64,000 nt of DNA. Source: Aeromicrobium piscarium (GTDB lineage Bacteria; Actinomycetota; Actinomycetes; Propionibacteriales; Nocardioidaceae). Below are positions 52,666 to 61,625 of this stretch, piece after piece. The position numbers and the translations under genes were made by a program. The stretch spans positions 268,634-332,633 of the forward strand of contig NZ_VLNT01000002.1 of NCBI RefSeq assembly GCF_007421815.1, in the 5' to 3' direction. Positions within the stretch are counted from its first letter, which is position 1. Every line of letters begins with the position of its first letter. Below the pieces are notes generated by a model. It saw only the letters and a list, made by a program, of their open reading frames with translations. It made no database searches and was not told where the DNA came from.

Positions 52666-53397
52666 GTGACCAGTGAGACCGCGCGGGATCGACAGCCTCC
52701 ACTCGACGAGCGGCTGGAGGAGTTGTGGGCGGAGGCCGCCCGAGACGGACGTCGTCTTCCCGGCGAGCCCGCGCTCGCCGCCGCGCTGTCCAGCAGCCGA
52801 CCGGCCGTGCGCGAGGCGCTGATCCGCCTCGAGGAACGCGGGTACATCCATCGCCGCAAGGGAGCCGACACCACGGTCAACGCCTCACTCCTGGACATTC
52901 CCGCCCGATTCGATCGACGGGTGGAGGAGTCCGCGTTGATCCGTGCCATGGGTCAGACCCCACAGCTGGATGTGCTGGACGTGCAGCGGACGCGGATCAC
53001 CCTCGACGAGGCCGAGGCCTACGACCTGAGGCCCGGCACCGAGGTGCTGCGGGTGCACAAGCGCTGGACCGCCGATGGCGTCCCCGCACTGCTCGCCCAC
53101 GACTCGGTCCCGATCACCGGGGCCGTCGACCCCGAGACGATCGACCCGGAGCAGCCGATGGTCGACATCGCCGTGACCCTCGCGGGAGCCCGGGCCGAGT
53201 GGGAGGTGGTCTGGCCCACCGCCACGGCACTCGACGAGGCCGACGCGGCCCACGCCTCGCGCCCCGCCGGCGAACCGGTGCTGACCTTGGAAGTCAGCGG
53301 CATGTCACCGACCCGCGGGGTCTGCTACTGGACCACCGAGCATCATCTGAGCGGTGCCTTCCGCTATGCGATGGTCCGCCGCGCCGACTGGCGCTGA
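52666..53397 (+). CDS. GntR-family regulator, HutC/UTRA subclass
   Basis: The 243-residue protein has a GntR winged helix (LAAALSSSRPAVREALIRLE, about 40-59, and GYIHRRKGADTTV) and a UTRA ligand domain (about 85-240). GTG 52666 lies six bases after TAAGGT, so it is probably leaderless. The double palindrome just upstream should be its own operator and should control the osmC-deaminase operon. Confidence 0.92.
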   Translation: MTSETARDRQPPLDERLEELWAEAARDGRRLPGEPALAAALSSSRPAVREALIRLEERGYIHRRKGADTTVNASLLDIPARFDRRVEESALIRAMGQTPQLDVLDVQRTRITLDEAEAYDLRPGTEVLRVHKRWTADGVPALLAHDSVPITGAVDPETIDPEQPMVDIAVTLAGARAEWEVVWPTATALDEADAAHASRPAGEPVLTLEVSGMSPTRGVCYWTTEHHLSGAFRYAMVRRADWR

Positions 53398-53453
53398 TCG
53401 GTCACCTGCCCCTCGGACCCGAGTCCCCGACGCATCGACGACGGCGACCCTCG

Positions 53454-54113
53454 TCAGCGCCCGATGATGACCACCGCGGGCCGGTGCCCCAGATCGGCCT
53501 GCAAGTACTTGAGCCGGACGGCATCGCCCGTCTTCAGGTTCCCCGAGACGGTCTGGCTGGTCCAGCGGGTCTGCCCCGCTGAGTCCGTGAAACGGATCGT
53601 CACGCGCGTCACGTCCTGATAATTCAGCGAATAGCGGTGCGTACGTGTCACGCGGCCCTCGGCGAGCACGCCGCTGCGCTGGACTCGCGCACGTAGGCGA
53701 GCCCCGTCGCGCACCTTCCGGGCGATGACCTCGGTCGACAGCAACGCGACGACACCGGCGATGACGAAGACCAATCCGAGAACCGAGAGATCGCCGGCGC
53801 GCTGCCACTGCCCGCCGGTCATCCCCGCCCCCAAGGCGATGAAGTATCCCGCGAGCGGCATGAACAGGGATCGACCCTCGAACTCCTCGGAGTCGACACC
53901 GAACTGGTACAGGAATACACCGAGGATCAGGAGCGGGATCGACACGGTGCTGGCGACGAGCGAGAGCGCGGCCGGCGTCGAGCCGACGGCCCCACCCAGA
54001 TCCCAGGCACCGAAGCCGGCGGAAAGGACTGCGACGGTCCAACAGAGATACGCGGCACCGCGGCGCGTCGAACCGCGGTTCCACCAGCGGCTGGAGGGAT
54101 CGATCAGGCTCAT
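53454..54113 (-). CDS. Membrane protein with DUF3592-like domain
   Basis: The 219-residue protein has about four membrane helices (roughly 20-40, 50-70, 84-102, 108-128) and a C-terminal beta-rich domain (about 140-219: RVTRTHRYSLNYQDVTRVTI, TGDAVRLKYLQADLGHRPAV) resembling DUF3592. The function is unknown. No clear ribosome site precedes ATG 54113. It lies 50 bases downstream of the AEC transporter on the same strand. Confidence 0.72.
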   Translation of the reverse strand: MSLIDPSSRWWNRGSTRRGAAYLCWTVAVLSAGFGAWDLGGAVGSTPAALSLVASTVSIPLLILGVFLYQFGVDSEEFEGRSLFMPLAGYFIALGAGMTGGQWQRAGDLSVLGLVFVIAGVVALLSTEVIARKVRDGARLRARVQRSGVLAEGRVTRTHRYSLNYQDVTRVTIRFTDSAGQTRWTSQTVSGNLKTGDAVRLKYLQADLGHRPAVVIIGR

Positions 54114-54163
54114 CGAGGAGGAACTCTATCGCTTGATGCCCCGACCCGGGGCAGGGCCGAGAC

Positions 54164-55081
54164 TCAGGTGAGCGCGACGAGAGCCAGCATGCACGGCATC
54201 GTGATGACCGAGAGCAGCGTCTGCACGCCCGTGATGGAGGCCGTCAGCCGGCCATCGCCGCCCAGCCGAACCGCCAGCACATAGGCGGAGGGAGCAGCAG
54301 GCAGGGCGCTCACCAGCACGAGGCAGTCACGCACCACCGTGTCGACATCGAGATGAAGCGTCACGATGATCGCGATGGTGGGCAACACTAGGAGCTTGAG
54401 GGTCGAGGCGATCGCGATGGCCACCAGATCCGGGCCTCGCAGCTGCCACTGCAGCGCCGTGCCGGTCAGGATCGCGCCGCACACCACGGCCGGTCCGGCG
54501 AGCATCGAGAACACCGGCTCAGCGAGGCTCGGCACTCCCCCGGCGAGGTTCAACGCCACGCCTCCCAGACACCCGAGGATCAGCGGATTGCCCGCCATCT
54601 CGCGCGCCACCGCACGGATCGCGCTCGCCCCACTGCGCGCTTGATAGGCGGCCAGAGTCCCGACCGACAAGGCGTTGACCACGGGCACCATCACCGCGGC
54701 GGTCACGGCGAAGCCCGCCGTTCCTGCGGCACCGTGCAGAGCGCTGGAGTAGGCCAGCCCGAGATAGGCGTTGAACCGGATCGAGCCCTGGAGTACCGCT
54801 CCAGTGGCCGGCTCGTCCTGCCGCATCGGTGCCCGCAGCAACACGAGGGCCGCCGCCACGACGACCGTCGGAAGCCCCAGCGCCAGCAGGATCGGCGGGA
54901 ACGCCCCCGCCCGCAGCTCGGCCGCGCCGATCGCCGAGGCGATCATCGCCGGAGTGAAGCAGTAGTACGTGAGCCATTCCAAGCCACGCCACGCGGACAC
55001 CGGCCCGACGACCCGCCGCGCCCCCGCGCCCAAGGCGATGGCGAGCACCACCGGCACGACGGCCGAACCGACGACGCTCAC
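54164..55081 (-). CDS. AEC-family transporter (auxin efflux carrier type)
   Basis: The 305-residue protein has about ten helices in two inverted halves, with PVVLAIALGAGARRVVG and LTYYCFTPAMIASAIGAAEL at the start and NPLILGCLGGVALNL in the middle. The family moves organic acids such as malate or malonate. It starts with GTG 55081, 100 bases downstream of the AhpD-like gene, and could export or import an acid used by the large operon upstream. Confidence 0.88.
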   Translation of the reverse strand: MSVVGSAVVPVVLAIALGAGARRVVGPVSAWRGLEWLTYYCFTPAMIASAIGAAELRAGAFPPILLALGLPTVVVAAALVLLRAPMRQDEPATGAVLQGSIRFNAYLGLAYSSALHGAAGTAGFAVTAAVMVPVVNALSVGTLAAYQARSGASAIRAVAREMAGNPLILGCLGGVALNLAGGVPSLAEPVFSMLAGPAVVCGAILTGTALQWQLRGPDLVAIAIASTLKLLVLPTIAIIVTLHLDVDTVVRDCLVLVSALPAAPSAYVLAVRLGGDGRLTASITGVQTLLSVITMPCMLALVALT

Positions 55082-55181
55082 GGCAGGCGGCGGCGCCCGA
55101 GGACGACACCGCGACGGAACAGCGGCACCCGCTGCTCCGTCGCGGTGAAGCCCGGCGACCCATGCACCATGGACCGAGTGC

Positions 55182-55511
55182 TCAGCCGGCGTCCTCGTCG
55201 AAGAACTTCCAGGCGACCATCCCGTGGGTCATCGCACCGCCCGATCGCAACGCGCTGGCGATGTGGATCACCCGGGCCAGTTCCTCCTCGGTCACGCCGG
55301 CCGATCGCGCGGCGACACTATGGCTGTGGATGCAGTGCGGGCACTGCGTCGTGAAGGCCACACCGAGGGCGATCATCTCCGTCGTGCGCGCGTCCAGCGG
55401 CGAGCTGTCGCCTCGCAGCACCTCCTCGTGGTAGGCCGAGTAGGCGGCGAACGCATCGGGATCGGCCTTGCGGATGTCCTTGGCGTACTGGCGGTCGGTG
55501 AGCTCGTACAT
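55182..55511 (-). CDS. AhpD/carboxymuconolactone decarboxylase-like protein
   Basis: The 109-residue helical protein has the redox motif TTQCPHCIHSHSVAARSAG (CxxC with a nearby His), as in AhpD-like and CMD-family proteins. These act as peroxidase partners or thiol-disulfide enzymes and trimerise. ATG 55511 has AGGAG in the final codons of the cupin gene, so the two are translationally linked. Its role may be to reduce or protect a thiol intermediate. Confidence 0.9.
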   Translation of the reverse strand: MYELTDRQYAKDIRKADPDAFAAYSAYHEEVLRGDSSPLDARTTEMIALGVAFTTQCPHCIHSHSVAARSAGVTEEELARVIHIASALRSGGAMTHGMVAWKFFDEDAG

Positions 55512-55513
55512 GG

Positions 55514-56095
55514 TCACTTCTCCTCGTCGTTGTCGGTGGGCCAGGTCGAGACGAACCAGGACTGGTCGCCCGTCTCGGGGTCGTAGGAACGGCGCTCCAG
55601 CCGACCGATGTCACGTCCGTAGACGTGGATGCCGACGCACGGGACGTCCCCGTCGTTCCAGACCTGGTGGACGTCGTCGTCGATCGTGCAGCAGACGGTC
55701 ACCTGTCCCGGCGACCAGACGGCCTGGTCGAGTGCGCTCAACGGCACGCCCTCTCGCTGTGGCTTCTCGTACTGGCGTTCGGTCTCCTGACCGGAGTAGA
55801 TGCCGACGACACCCCAGGTCTCGTGTCCGTGCACCGGCGTACCCTGGGCGACATTCCAGACCGCGCTGGCGATGCTGAGATCGTCGTCCTCGCTCACATA
55901 GAGCGGGTACATGATGTAGCGCTCCTCCTGGGGACGGCGCAGCTCCTCGGGCAGGTCGAACCCGGCATCGAGCACCTGGGTCAGGTCGCGGGCGATCTCC
56001 TGGGTCAGCCGCTGCTCGTCATCGGTGTTCCGGATGCGTTCGCGGCAGCGTTCAGCGAACTCGGCGATCTCGGGTGGGCATTGTGTGGCAAGCAT
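55514..56095 (-). CDS. Cupin thiol dioxygenase (cysteine dioxygenase family)
   Basis: The 193-residue cupin has the iron ligands of thiol dioxygenases: His89 and His91 in TPVHGHETWG and His143 in DDVHQVWN. His157 and Tyr159 in GIHVYG match the second-sphere His-Tyr of CDO and 3-mercaptopropionate dioxygenase. A glycine (Gly155) replaces the usual serine of that triad. The family oxidises thiols such as cysteine, 3-mercaptopropionate or mercaptosuccinate to sulfinates. Being among CoA-transferase and crotonase genes, it more likely acts on a mercapto-acid than on cysteine. This assignment rests on motif reading only. Confidence 0.78.
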   Translation of the reverse strand: MLATQCPPEIAEFAERCRERIRNTDDEQRLTQEIARDLTQVLDAGFDLPEELRRPQEERYIMYPLYVSEDDDLSIASAVWNVAQGTPVHGHETWGVVGIYSGQETERQYEKPQREGVPLSALDQAVWSPGQVTVCCTIDDDVHQVWNDGDVPCVGIHVYGRDIGRLERRSYDPETGDQSWFVSTWPTDNDEEK

Positions 56096-56134
56096 GTGTC
56101 CTGCTTCTCCTTCGCTTTCGGTAGTGGTCAGCGG

Positions 56135-57403
56135 TCAGGCGCGGCCCTCGTCGGGTGTGGTGGCTCCCACCAGCACGACGGTGTTGCCGAACACCTCCTC
56201 ACCACGTCCCATCTGGGCGTGAACGGCGGGCAGGTCGGTGAAGGGCACGACCCTGCCGACGCATGGGTCCACCACCCCTGCGCGGACCAGCTCGTTGTAG
56301 GCGTACGCCTGCGTGTCGTTGGTGCCGTGGGATCCCTGCAGTCGCTTCTGGCGGGTCCAGTGGTAGCGCAGGTCGACCATGGCGTCGAAGCCCGTGGTCC
56401 CGGCGCAGATGACGATCATGCCGCCGGGGCGGCAGAGGAAGACGCTGGTCGGAATGGTGGCGGCTCCGGGATGCTCGAAGACGATGGCCGGGTCTTCGCG
56501 ACTACCGGCGATCTCCCACAGCTTCTTGCCGAATCTGCGCGCCTCGGAGGACCATGCCTTCTGCCCCTCCGCATCGTCGACCCGCGGCGGAACACCCCAG
56601 TGGGTGAACTCCGAGCGGTTGATATAGCCGATGGCTCCGTACTTCATGGCGAAGGCGCCGCGCTCGTCGTCCGACACCACCGCGACCGCCCGTCCGCCGG
56701 CCGCCCGGACCAGCTGGGAGGCCTGGGTGCCCAGACCCCCCGAGCCGCCCCAGACCAGCACGAGGTCACCGTCGAGCACCTCATTGCCGGCCCAGCCGTG
56801 GAGCATGCGGTAGGCGGTGGTGCCGACCAGCGTCGGAGCCGCCGCCTCGGCCCAGGAGAGATGGTCGGCCTTCGGCATCAGCTGGTGCGACTGCACGCGG
56901 GCGAACTGGCCGAAGGAGCCGTAGTTGGTGTCGTATCCCCAGATCTTGGCCGAGGGCGCGATCATCGGGTCACGTCCGGCGGCGATCCACGGATCGTCGG
57001 CGTCCCAGACGCCCGGATGGACGACGACATGGTCGCCGATCTGCCAGTCGGTCACCGCGTCACCAACGGCATAGACGATGCCGGACGCGTCGGAGCCGCC
57101 GATGTGGAAGTCCTCCGACTCGCCACGCTTGCCGCGCACCGCCACCTGGTCGACGGGATATCCGCGCGCCGCCCAGACATTGTTGTAGTTGACGCCCGCC
57201 GCCATCACACCGACGAGGACCTCGTCGGGACCGATCGCGGGTGTGGGCACCGTCTCGGGCACGAAGGCCGTGGCCGGATCGCCGTATCTCTCCGGGCGTA
57301 CCACCTGGGCATGCATCGTCGCGGGGATCTCGCCCACCGGCGGCAGTGCGCCGATCTCGGTCGCGGTCGTCGTCGGGTTCGCGACGGATGTTCGCTCGTC
57401 CAT
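56135..57403 (-). CDS. Crotonyl-CoA carboxylase/reductase-like MDR enzyme
   Basis: The 422-residue medium-chain dehydrogenase/reductase resembles crotonyl-CoA carboxylase/reductase. It has VNYNNVWAARGYP (about 71-83), GSFGQFARVQSHQLMPK, the NADPH motif VLVWGGSGGLGTQ (about 210) and QGSHGTNDTQAYAYNEL. CCR reduces an enoyl-CoA with NADPH, with or without adding CO2. Some relatives are plain acrylyl-CoA reductases, and sequence reading cannot decide here. It follows the CoA-transferase by 16 bases. Confidence 0.86.
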   Translation of the reverse strand: MDERTSVANPTTTATEIGALPPVGEIPATMHAQVVRPERYGDPATAFVPETVPTPAIGPDEVLVGVMAAGVNYNNVWAARGYPVDQVAVRGKRGESEDFHIGGSDASGIVYAVGDAVTDWQIGDHVVVHPGVWDADDPWIAAGRDPMIAPSAKIWGYDTNYGSFGQFARVQSHQLMPKADHLSWAEAAAPTLVGTTAYRMLHGWAGNEVLDGDLVLVWGGSGGLGTQASQLVRAAGGRAVAVVSDDERGAFAMKYGAIGYINRSEFTHWGVPPRVDDAEGQKAWSSEARRFGKKLWEIAGSREDPAIVFEHPGAATIPTSVFLCRPGGMIVICAGTTGFDAMVDLRYHWTRQKRLQGSHGTNDTQAYAYNELVRAGVVDPCVGRVVPFTDLPAVHAQMGRGEEVFGNTVVLVGATTPDEGRA

Positions 57404-57419
57404 GGGTCTCTCCTCTGGC

Positions 57420-58634
57420 TCAGTGATCGTGGGTCGCCCAGCGGCGCAATTGCTCTCCGTGCTCGTCGAGCAGCGGCGCGGGACGGTGTCGTTGTCCTGG
57501 TGCCTCGTCGTCCCAGCGGATCGGACTGCCGGGCACCTTCAGGGGGCCCAGCCGGGGGTCGTCCAGATCGGCGACGAGCCCCTGTGAGATGACCTGAGGG
57601 TCGGCATAGACGTCCTCGAGCGTGCGGATCACGCCGGTGGGGACGCCGACGCCCTCCAGCTCGTCGGTCCACTCCTGGGCGGGGCGGGTGCCGAATGCCG
57701 CCTCGACGAGGGCATCGAGTTCGCCTTCGTGCTCGCGCCGCGCCTCATTGGTCGCGAACCGCGGGTCATCGGCGTCGATCCCGACCGCGGGCGCGAAGCG
57801 GTTCCATAGGCTCTGATTGCCGACGGCGATCTGCACCAGCTCCCCGTCGGAGCAGCGGTAGGCGCCGTACGGGGACACCGTCGGATGGCTGTTCCCGGAG
57901 GCCTCCGGGAGGTCCTTGCCGAGCAGCCACCGGGTGCCCTGGAAGGTGTGCATACCGATCAGGCTGCCGAGCAAGGATGTATGGACGACCCGGCCGCGCC
58001 CGGTGCGATGCCGCTCGTCGAGCGCCGCGAGCGCACCGATGACGCCGAACATGCCGGCGGACAGATCCGCGATCGGCACGCCGACCTTAGTGGGTTGCCC
58101 CGCATCGGGGCCGGTCATGCTCATCAGGCCGGCCTCGCCCTGGATGATCTGGTCGTATCCGGCGCGCTGCGCCGAGGGACCGTCATGCCCGAAGCCACTG
58201 ATCGAGACGACGATCAGCCGGGGATTCGCGTCCTGGAAGATCCGATGCCCCAGGCCGAGCCGGTCGAGCACACCGGGACGGAAGTTCTCCACCAGGATGT
58301 CCGCCTTGCGGACCAGGCCCTGTAAGACCTCACGGTCATCGGCATCGCGCAGATCGAGCCCGATCGACTCCTTGTTGCGGTTGACGGACAGGAAGTAGGT
58401 GCTGGTGCGCCCCTCCCCGGTGCCGACGAAGGGGGGCCCCCAACCACGCGTCTCGTCCCCGATCCCGGGCCGTTCGACCTTGATGACCCGGGCCCCGAGA
58501 TCCCCCAGCAGCATCGCCGCGTAGGGGCCGGTGAGCACGCGCGACAGGTCCAGCACGGTGAGGCCCTCCAAGGGCCCGCCGCCGTCATCTCGCGAGGAGT
58601 CCGGGGGCGACTCCCTCGCGTTCGGGGAGGTCAC
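57420..58634 (-). CDS. CaiB/BaiF family III CoA-transferase
   Basis: The 404-residue enzyme has LTVLDLSRVLTGPYAAMLLG (about 25-44), the CoA-binding NRNKESIGLDLRD, and the catalytic aspartate Asp190 in GVPIADLSAGM. Family III enzymes move CoA between carboxylic acids through an aspartyl intermediate. GTG 58634 overlaps the crotonase stop (GTGA). The acid substrate is unknown. Confidence 0.92.
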   Translation of the reverse strand: MTSPNARESPPDSSRDDGGGPLEGLTVLDLSRVLTGPYAAMLLGDLGARVIKVERPGIGDETRGWGPPFVGTGEGRTSTYFLSVNRNKESIGLDLRDADDREVLQGLVRKADILVENFRPGVLDRLGLGHRIFQDANPRLIVVSISGFGHDGPSAQRAGYDQIIQGEAGLMSMTGPDAGQPTKVGVPIADLSAGMFGVIGALAALDERHRTGRGRVVHTSLLGSLIGMHTFQGTRWLLGKDLPEASGNSHPTVSPYGAYRCSDGELVQIAVGNQSLWNRFAPAVGIDADDPRFATNEARREHEGELDALVEAAFGTRPAQEWTDELEGVGVPTGVIRTLEDVYADPQVISQGLVADLDDPRLGPLKVPGSPIRWDDEAPGQRHRPAPLLDEHGEQLRRWATHDH

Positions 58635-59371
58635 GCGCCCACCCAGTTCGGCTGGCGCTTCTCCGCCCGCGCCGCGAGGGCCTCGGCGTAGTCCTTGCTG
58701 TCGTTGACAGTGGACAGGTTGTAGCGCGTACGCGCGGCGCGCTCGGAGGGCGAACGCAGGACGGAGTCCTCGCAGTCCTGCCGCAAGCGCTGCACGACGA
58801 GCGGAGCGCTGTCGGCGAGGCGGCGTGCCCACGCCGTGGCCAGCTCGAGATGCTCGCCATAGGGCACGCAGCGGTTGACCATGCCGATCTCATAGGCACG
58901 CTCGCCGGACATCGGCTCGCCCAGCAGCAGGAACTCCATCGCGTGCTTGAGCGGGACCCGGGCCGCCAGGCCGGCCGAGATGCCACCGGTGAAGCCGATC
59001 ATCGCCTCCGGATACAGGAACCGGGTCGTGTCGGCGGCGACGATCAGGTCGCAATGCTGGGCGAGGACATAGCCACCGCCGATCACATGTCCGTGCACCG
59101 CGGCGACGAGCGGCTTGTCGAGCTCGAAGCCGACATGGGGCACGGCGCGGAAGAGATCCATGGGATTGTCGTCGAGATCCGCGCCCGCCGAGAAGGCGCG
59201 CTCACCTGCCCCCGTGAGCACGGCCGCCCGGTCCGAGGAGTCCCGGAATCGGATCAGCGCCTGTTCGAGATCGGCGACCAGGGCCGTGTTGAGGGCGTTG
59301 AGCTTCTCGGGGCGGTTGAGGGTGATGATCGCGACGCCCTCGTCGGACGTGTAGCTGACGGTGTTGCTCAT
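58631..59371 (-). CDS. Enoyl-CoA hydratase/isomerase family protein (crotonase 1 of operon)
   Basis: The 246-residue crotonase has the oxyanion-hole regions RAFSAGADLDD and GHVIGGGYVLAQHCDL. Of the two catalytic glutamates, the first is replaced by Val102 and the second is kept as Glu122 (YPEAMIG). A hydratase using only one acid, an isomerase, or a DmdD/hydrolase-like reaction are all possible. It overlaps both CoA-transferase genes by four bases, which makes it part of the same pathway. ATG 59371 has GGAGAG at six bases. Confidence 0.9.
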   Translation of the reverse strand: MSNTVSYTSDEGVAIITLNRPEKLNALNTALVADLEQALIRFRDSSDRAAVLTGAGERAFSAGADLDDNPMDLFRAVPHVGFELDKPLVAAVHGHVIGGGYVLAQHCDLIVAADTTRFLYPEAMIGFTGGISAGLAARVPLKHAMEFLLLGEPMSGERAYEIGMVNRCVPYGEHLELATAWARRLADSAPLVVQRLRQDCEDSVLRSPSERAARTRYNLSTVNDSKDYAEALAARAEKRQPNWVGA

Positions 59372-60678
59372 CGTGTTCTCTCCATCACTTGAGTGCTTGC
59401 AGGTCTCGTGGCCACGGCGAGGTCCTCCGGTACGCCGATGACGCCGCGTTCGCGACATCGGCGCACCTCGGCCTCGGACATGCCGAGCCGTTCGCGCAGG
59501 ACATCGTCGGTATCGGCGTCCAGGACGGGGGCTGCCGCGCGGGGAGCGCATCGTCGGCCGTCGATCGTCAGGGGAAGCCCCGGATAGTGGTGGCGGCCCA
59601 CACGGGGGTGATCGAGCTCGACGAGGAAGCCGCGATGCAGATCGGGATCCTCGTAGACCTCGGCCGCCGTGTTCACGGGCGCCGCGGCCACACCGTTCTC
59701 CTGCATCCGATGGGCCAGCTCTGCGACGTCCGCCTCCTGGCGCAACACCCAGGTCGCGATGATGTCGAGGACCCGTGAGGAGGAGTCCCTCGCCTGCTCG
59801 ACGGTCCGGTAGGCACCGAGCGCGTCACCGGCTTGGTCATCGAGCAGCGCACACAGGCGCTCCCACGCCTCCTGGTCGTGGACCGACAGCGCCAGCCAAC
59901 GCCCGTCCTGGGCGACGAACATGCCCTGCACGGGGATCCGGGCATCGGCGTTGAGCTCCTCGGCCACCTCCTCACCGCGTGAGGCGGCGAGGAGGTACTC
60001 GCCGTGCAGCGGGATCATCGCATCGCGCTGGATGACCTCGATGCAGCTGCCCCGTCCGGTTCGCCGCCAGTGCGCGATCGCCGAGGTCGCGGCGGTGGCC
60101 GCGGCCAGACCGGCGATGGGGTCGCTCAGGGCGAAGCCGGTGAGCAGCGGCTCCTTCCCGTCTCCGGTGAGGAAGGCCGAACCGCTCATGGCATCGAACT
60201 GGGCGCCGTACGCCTGGAGCCCGGCCATGGGACCGCTGCGCCCGTATCCGGTCATCTCGATGAGGCTGATGTCGGGACGCCGCTCGCAGAGGGCTGCGTA
60301 TCCCAGGCCCATCCGGTCGAGCACGCCGGGGCGGAAGTTGGCCATGACGAGGTGGGATCGCTCGGCCAGCAGCAACGCCAGTTCCAGTCCCTCGGGGTCT
60401 TTGAGATCGAGCACGATATCGCGCTTGTCGGTGTTGACGGTGTTGAACCAGGCATTGCGGTTCCACGGATCAGGACCGTAGTCCTGGTCGGGATAGCGGC
60501 TGCGGGCGTCGGCGGTGCCCGTTCCCCGCAGGAAGTCGCGGCGATGCGCGCCTTCGATCTTGATCACCTCGGCGCCGAGTCCGGCGAGGAGGCGGGTGGC
60601 GCTCGGACCGGACCACACGTGGGTCAGGTCAAGCACCCGGATGCCGCTGAGCGGCAGCGAACGCTGTGCATCGGTCAT
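59368..60678 (-). CDS. CaiB/BaiF family III CoA-transferase, catalytic
   Basis: The 436-residue enzyme has IRVLDLTHVWSGPSATRLLA (about 13-32), NTDKRDIVLDLKDPEG, NFRPGVLDRMGLGY and the catalytic Asp186 in GFALSDPIAGL. It overlaps the shorter CaiB-like protein upstream by four bases and may form a heterodimer with it. The substrate is unknown; succinyl-CoA or acetyl-CoA would be usual donors. ATG 60678 has GGGAG at five bases. Confidence 0.92.
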   Translation of the reverse strand: MTDAQRSLPLSGIRVLDLTHVWSGPSATRLLAGLGAEVIKIEGAHRRDFLRGTGTADARSRYPDQDYGPDPWNRNAWFNTVNTDKRDIVLDLKDPEGLELALLLAERSHLVMANFRPGVLDRMGLGYAALCERRPDISLIEMTGYGRSGPMAGLQAYGAQFDAMSGSAFLTGDGKEPLLTGFALSDPIAGLAAATAATSAIAHWRRTGRGSCIEVIQRDAMIPLHGEYLLAASRGEEVAEELNADARIPVQGMFVAQDGRWLALSVHDQEAWERLCALLDDQAGDALGAYRTVEQARDSSSRVLDIIATWVLRQEADVAELAHRMQENGVAAAPVNTAAEVYEDPDLHRGFLVELDHPRVGRHHYPGLPLTIDGRRCAPRAAAPVLDADTDDVLRERLGMSEAEVRRCRERGVIGVPEDLAVATRPASTQVMERTR

Positions 60679-61625
60679 GGTGTCTCCCTCACGTGATAGG
60701 CGAGGCCGGCCAGGGCGACCTCGCGGCCGTCGACGACCTGACGGGTCAGCACCTCGTTGTCGAAGAGGCTGGCGTCGGCCAGGGCGTCGGCGAGCTCGTA
60801 ACAGGGAGCGACCGCCACCGAGGCGGCGTCCGCTGCCCGCACGGCCTCGCTGACGGTGCGGTTCTCGGTCCACGTCTGGATGAGCCGGCCGAGCTCGTCG
60901 GCGTGGGCGAAGCGCGACCCGATGGCGGTGAAGCGCGGGTCATCGGGATCGACGAGGTCGCCCAGCAGCTTCGCCTGGTCCGCCCAGGAGCCCCCCGCGT
61001 AGACGCACAGGTAGCCGTCCACGCACGCGGCGACGAACCGGGGTCCGGACTGCTCGACCGTCGTGGCGGTCCCGTTGTATGCGTACTGCGTGGTGCCGTA
61101 GGGCAGGAGGGCCGTGACCACCTCGTCGTTGGCGACGCGGACCCGCGGATGCGTCGGCGCCGCGGGGGGCTCGACCCCCAGCATCGAGACGATCGCCGTA
61201 TACAGGTAGGTGCCGGCCAGGTACTGGAAGCGGCGGCCGAAGCCGTAGACCGGTGTTCCGTCGGAGGTCCTCGTGTAGTTCGTGCTGCCACCGACCGACG
61301 CCAGCACCATCTCCGAGGGACTCCAGTCGGCGCGGGAGCCGGTGTGCGTGAACGGGTCGACGGTCCCGGTGACGACCTGCGGTGCGATGTCCTCCCAGGG
61401 GGAGTCGGGGTCGCCGATGACGATGTCGTAGTCGCGCGAGGGCGCGCCGCTCGGCCGCTTGCCGTGGTCGAGATAGTCCTCCACGGCGTCCGCGAGCTCC
61501 TCCCCTCGCGCGGCCGGTGCGTAGTCGACCCTCGCCCCCGCGAGCGACAGGAGCCGGCCGCAGTAGCGGATCGCGGGAGACTGCCCCGTTTCGAGGACGG
61601 CGAGGTGTGTCAGCAGCTGGTTCAC
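60675..61625 (-). CDS. Short CaiB-like protein lacking the catalytic aspartate
   Basis: The 316-residue protein keeps the CaiB pattern from about residue 85 (TGTVDPFTHTGSRADWSPSE, VLASVGGSTNYTRTSDGTPV). Where the catalytic Asp should be, it has Gln134 in GRRFQYLAGTY. It is also about 90 residues shorter than active enzymes, with an N-terminus that lacks the GPYA-type loop. It may be a structural partner of the active CoA-transferase encoded next, giving a heteromer with one active subunit type. A pseudo-enzyme that binds CoA is an alternative. Confidence 0.74.
   Translation of the reverse strand: MNQLLTHLAVLETGQSPAIRYCGRLLSLAGARVDYAPAARGEELADAVEDYLDHGKRPSGAPSRDYDIVIGDPDSPWEDIAPQVVTGTVDPFTHTGSRADWSPSEMVLASVGGSTNYTRTSDGTPVYGFGRRFQYLAGTYLYTAIVSMLGVEPPAAPTHPRVRVANDEVVTALLPYGTTQYAYNGTATTVEQSGPRFVAACVDGYLCVYAGGSWADQAKLLGDLVDPDDPRFTAIGSRFAHADELGRLIQTWTENRTVSEAVRAADAASVAVAPCYELADALADASLFDNEVLTRQVVDGREVALAGLAYHVRETP

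Noticed and set aside
55514-56095. Cupin DMSP lyase (DddQ/DddL/DddW)
   Set aside because: The metal motif HGHETWG and the His-Tyr pair fit thiol dioxygenases. The HxxxH...Y pattern of DMSP lyases is absent.
55625-57592. A 655-codon plus-strand frame
   Set aside because: It is antisense to the cupin and reductase genes of the right-end operon.
57420-61625. A split DddD (DMSP CoA-transferase/lyase)
   Set aside because: DddD is one long chain with two CaiB domains. Here the three CaiB genes are separate, and the short one lacks the catalytic residue.
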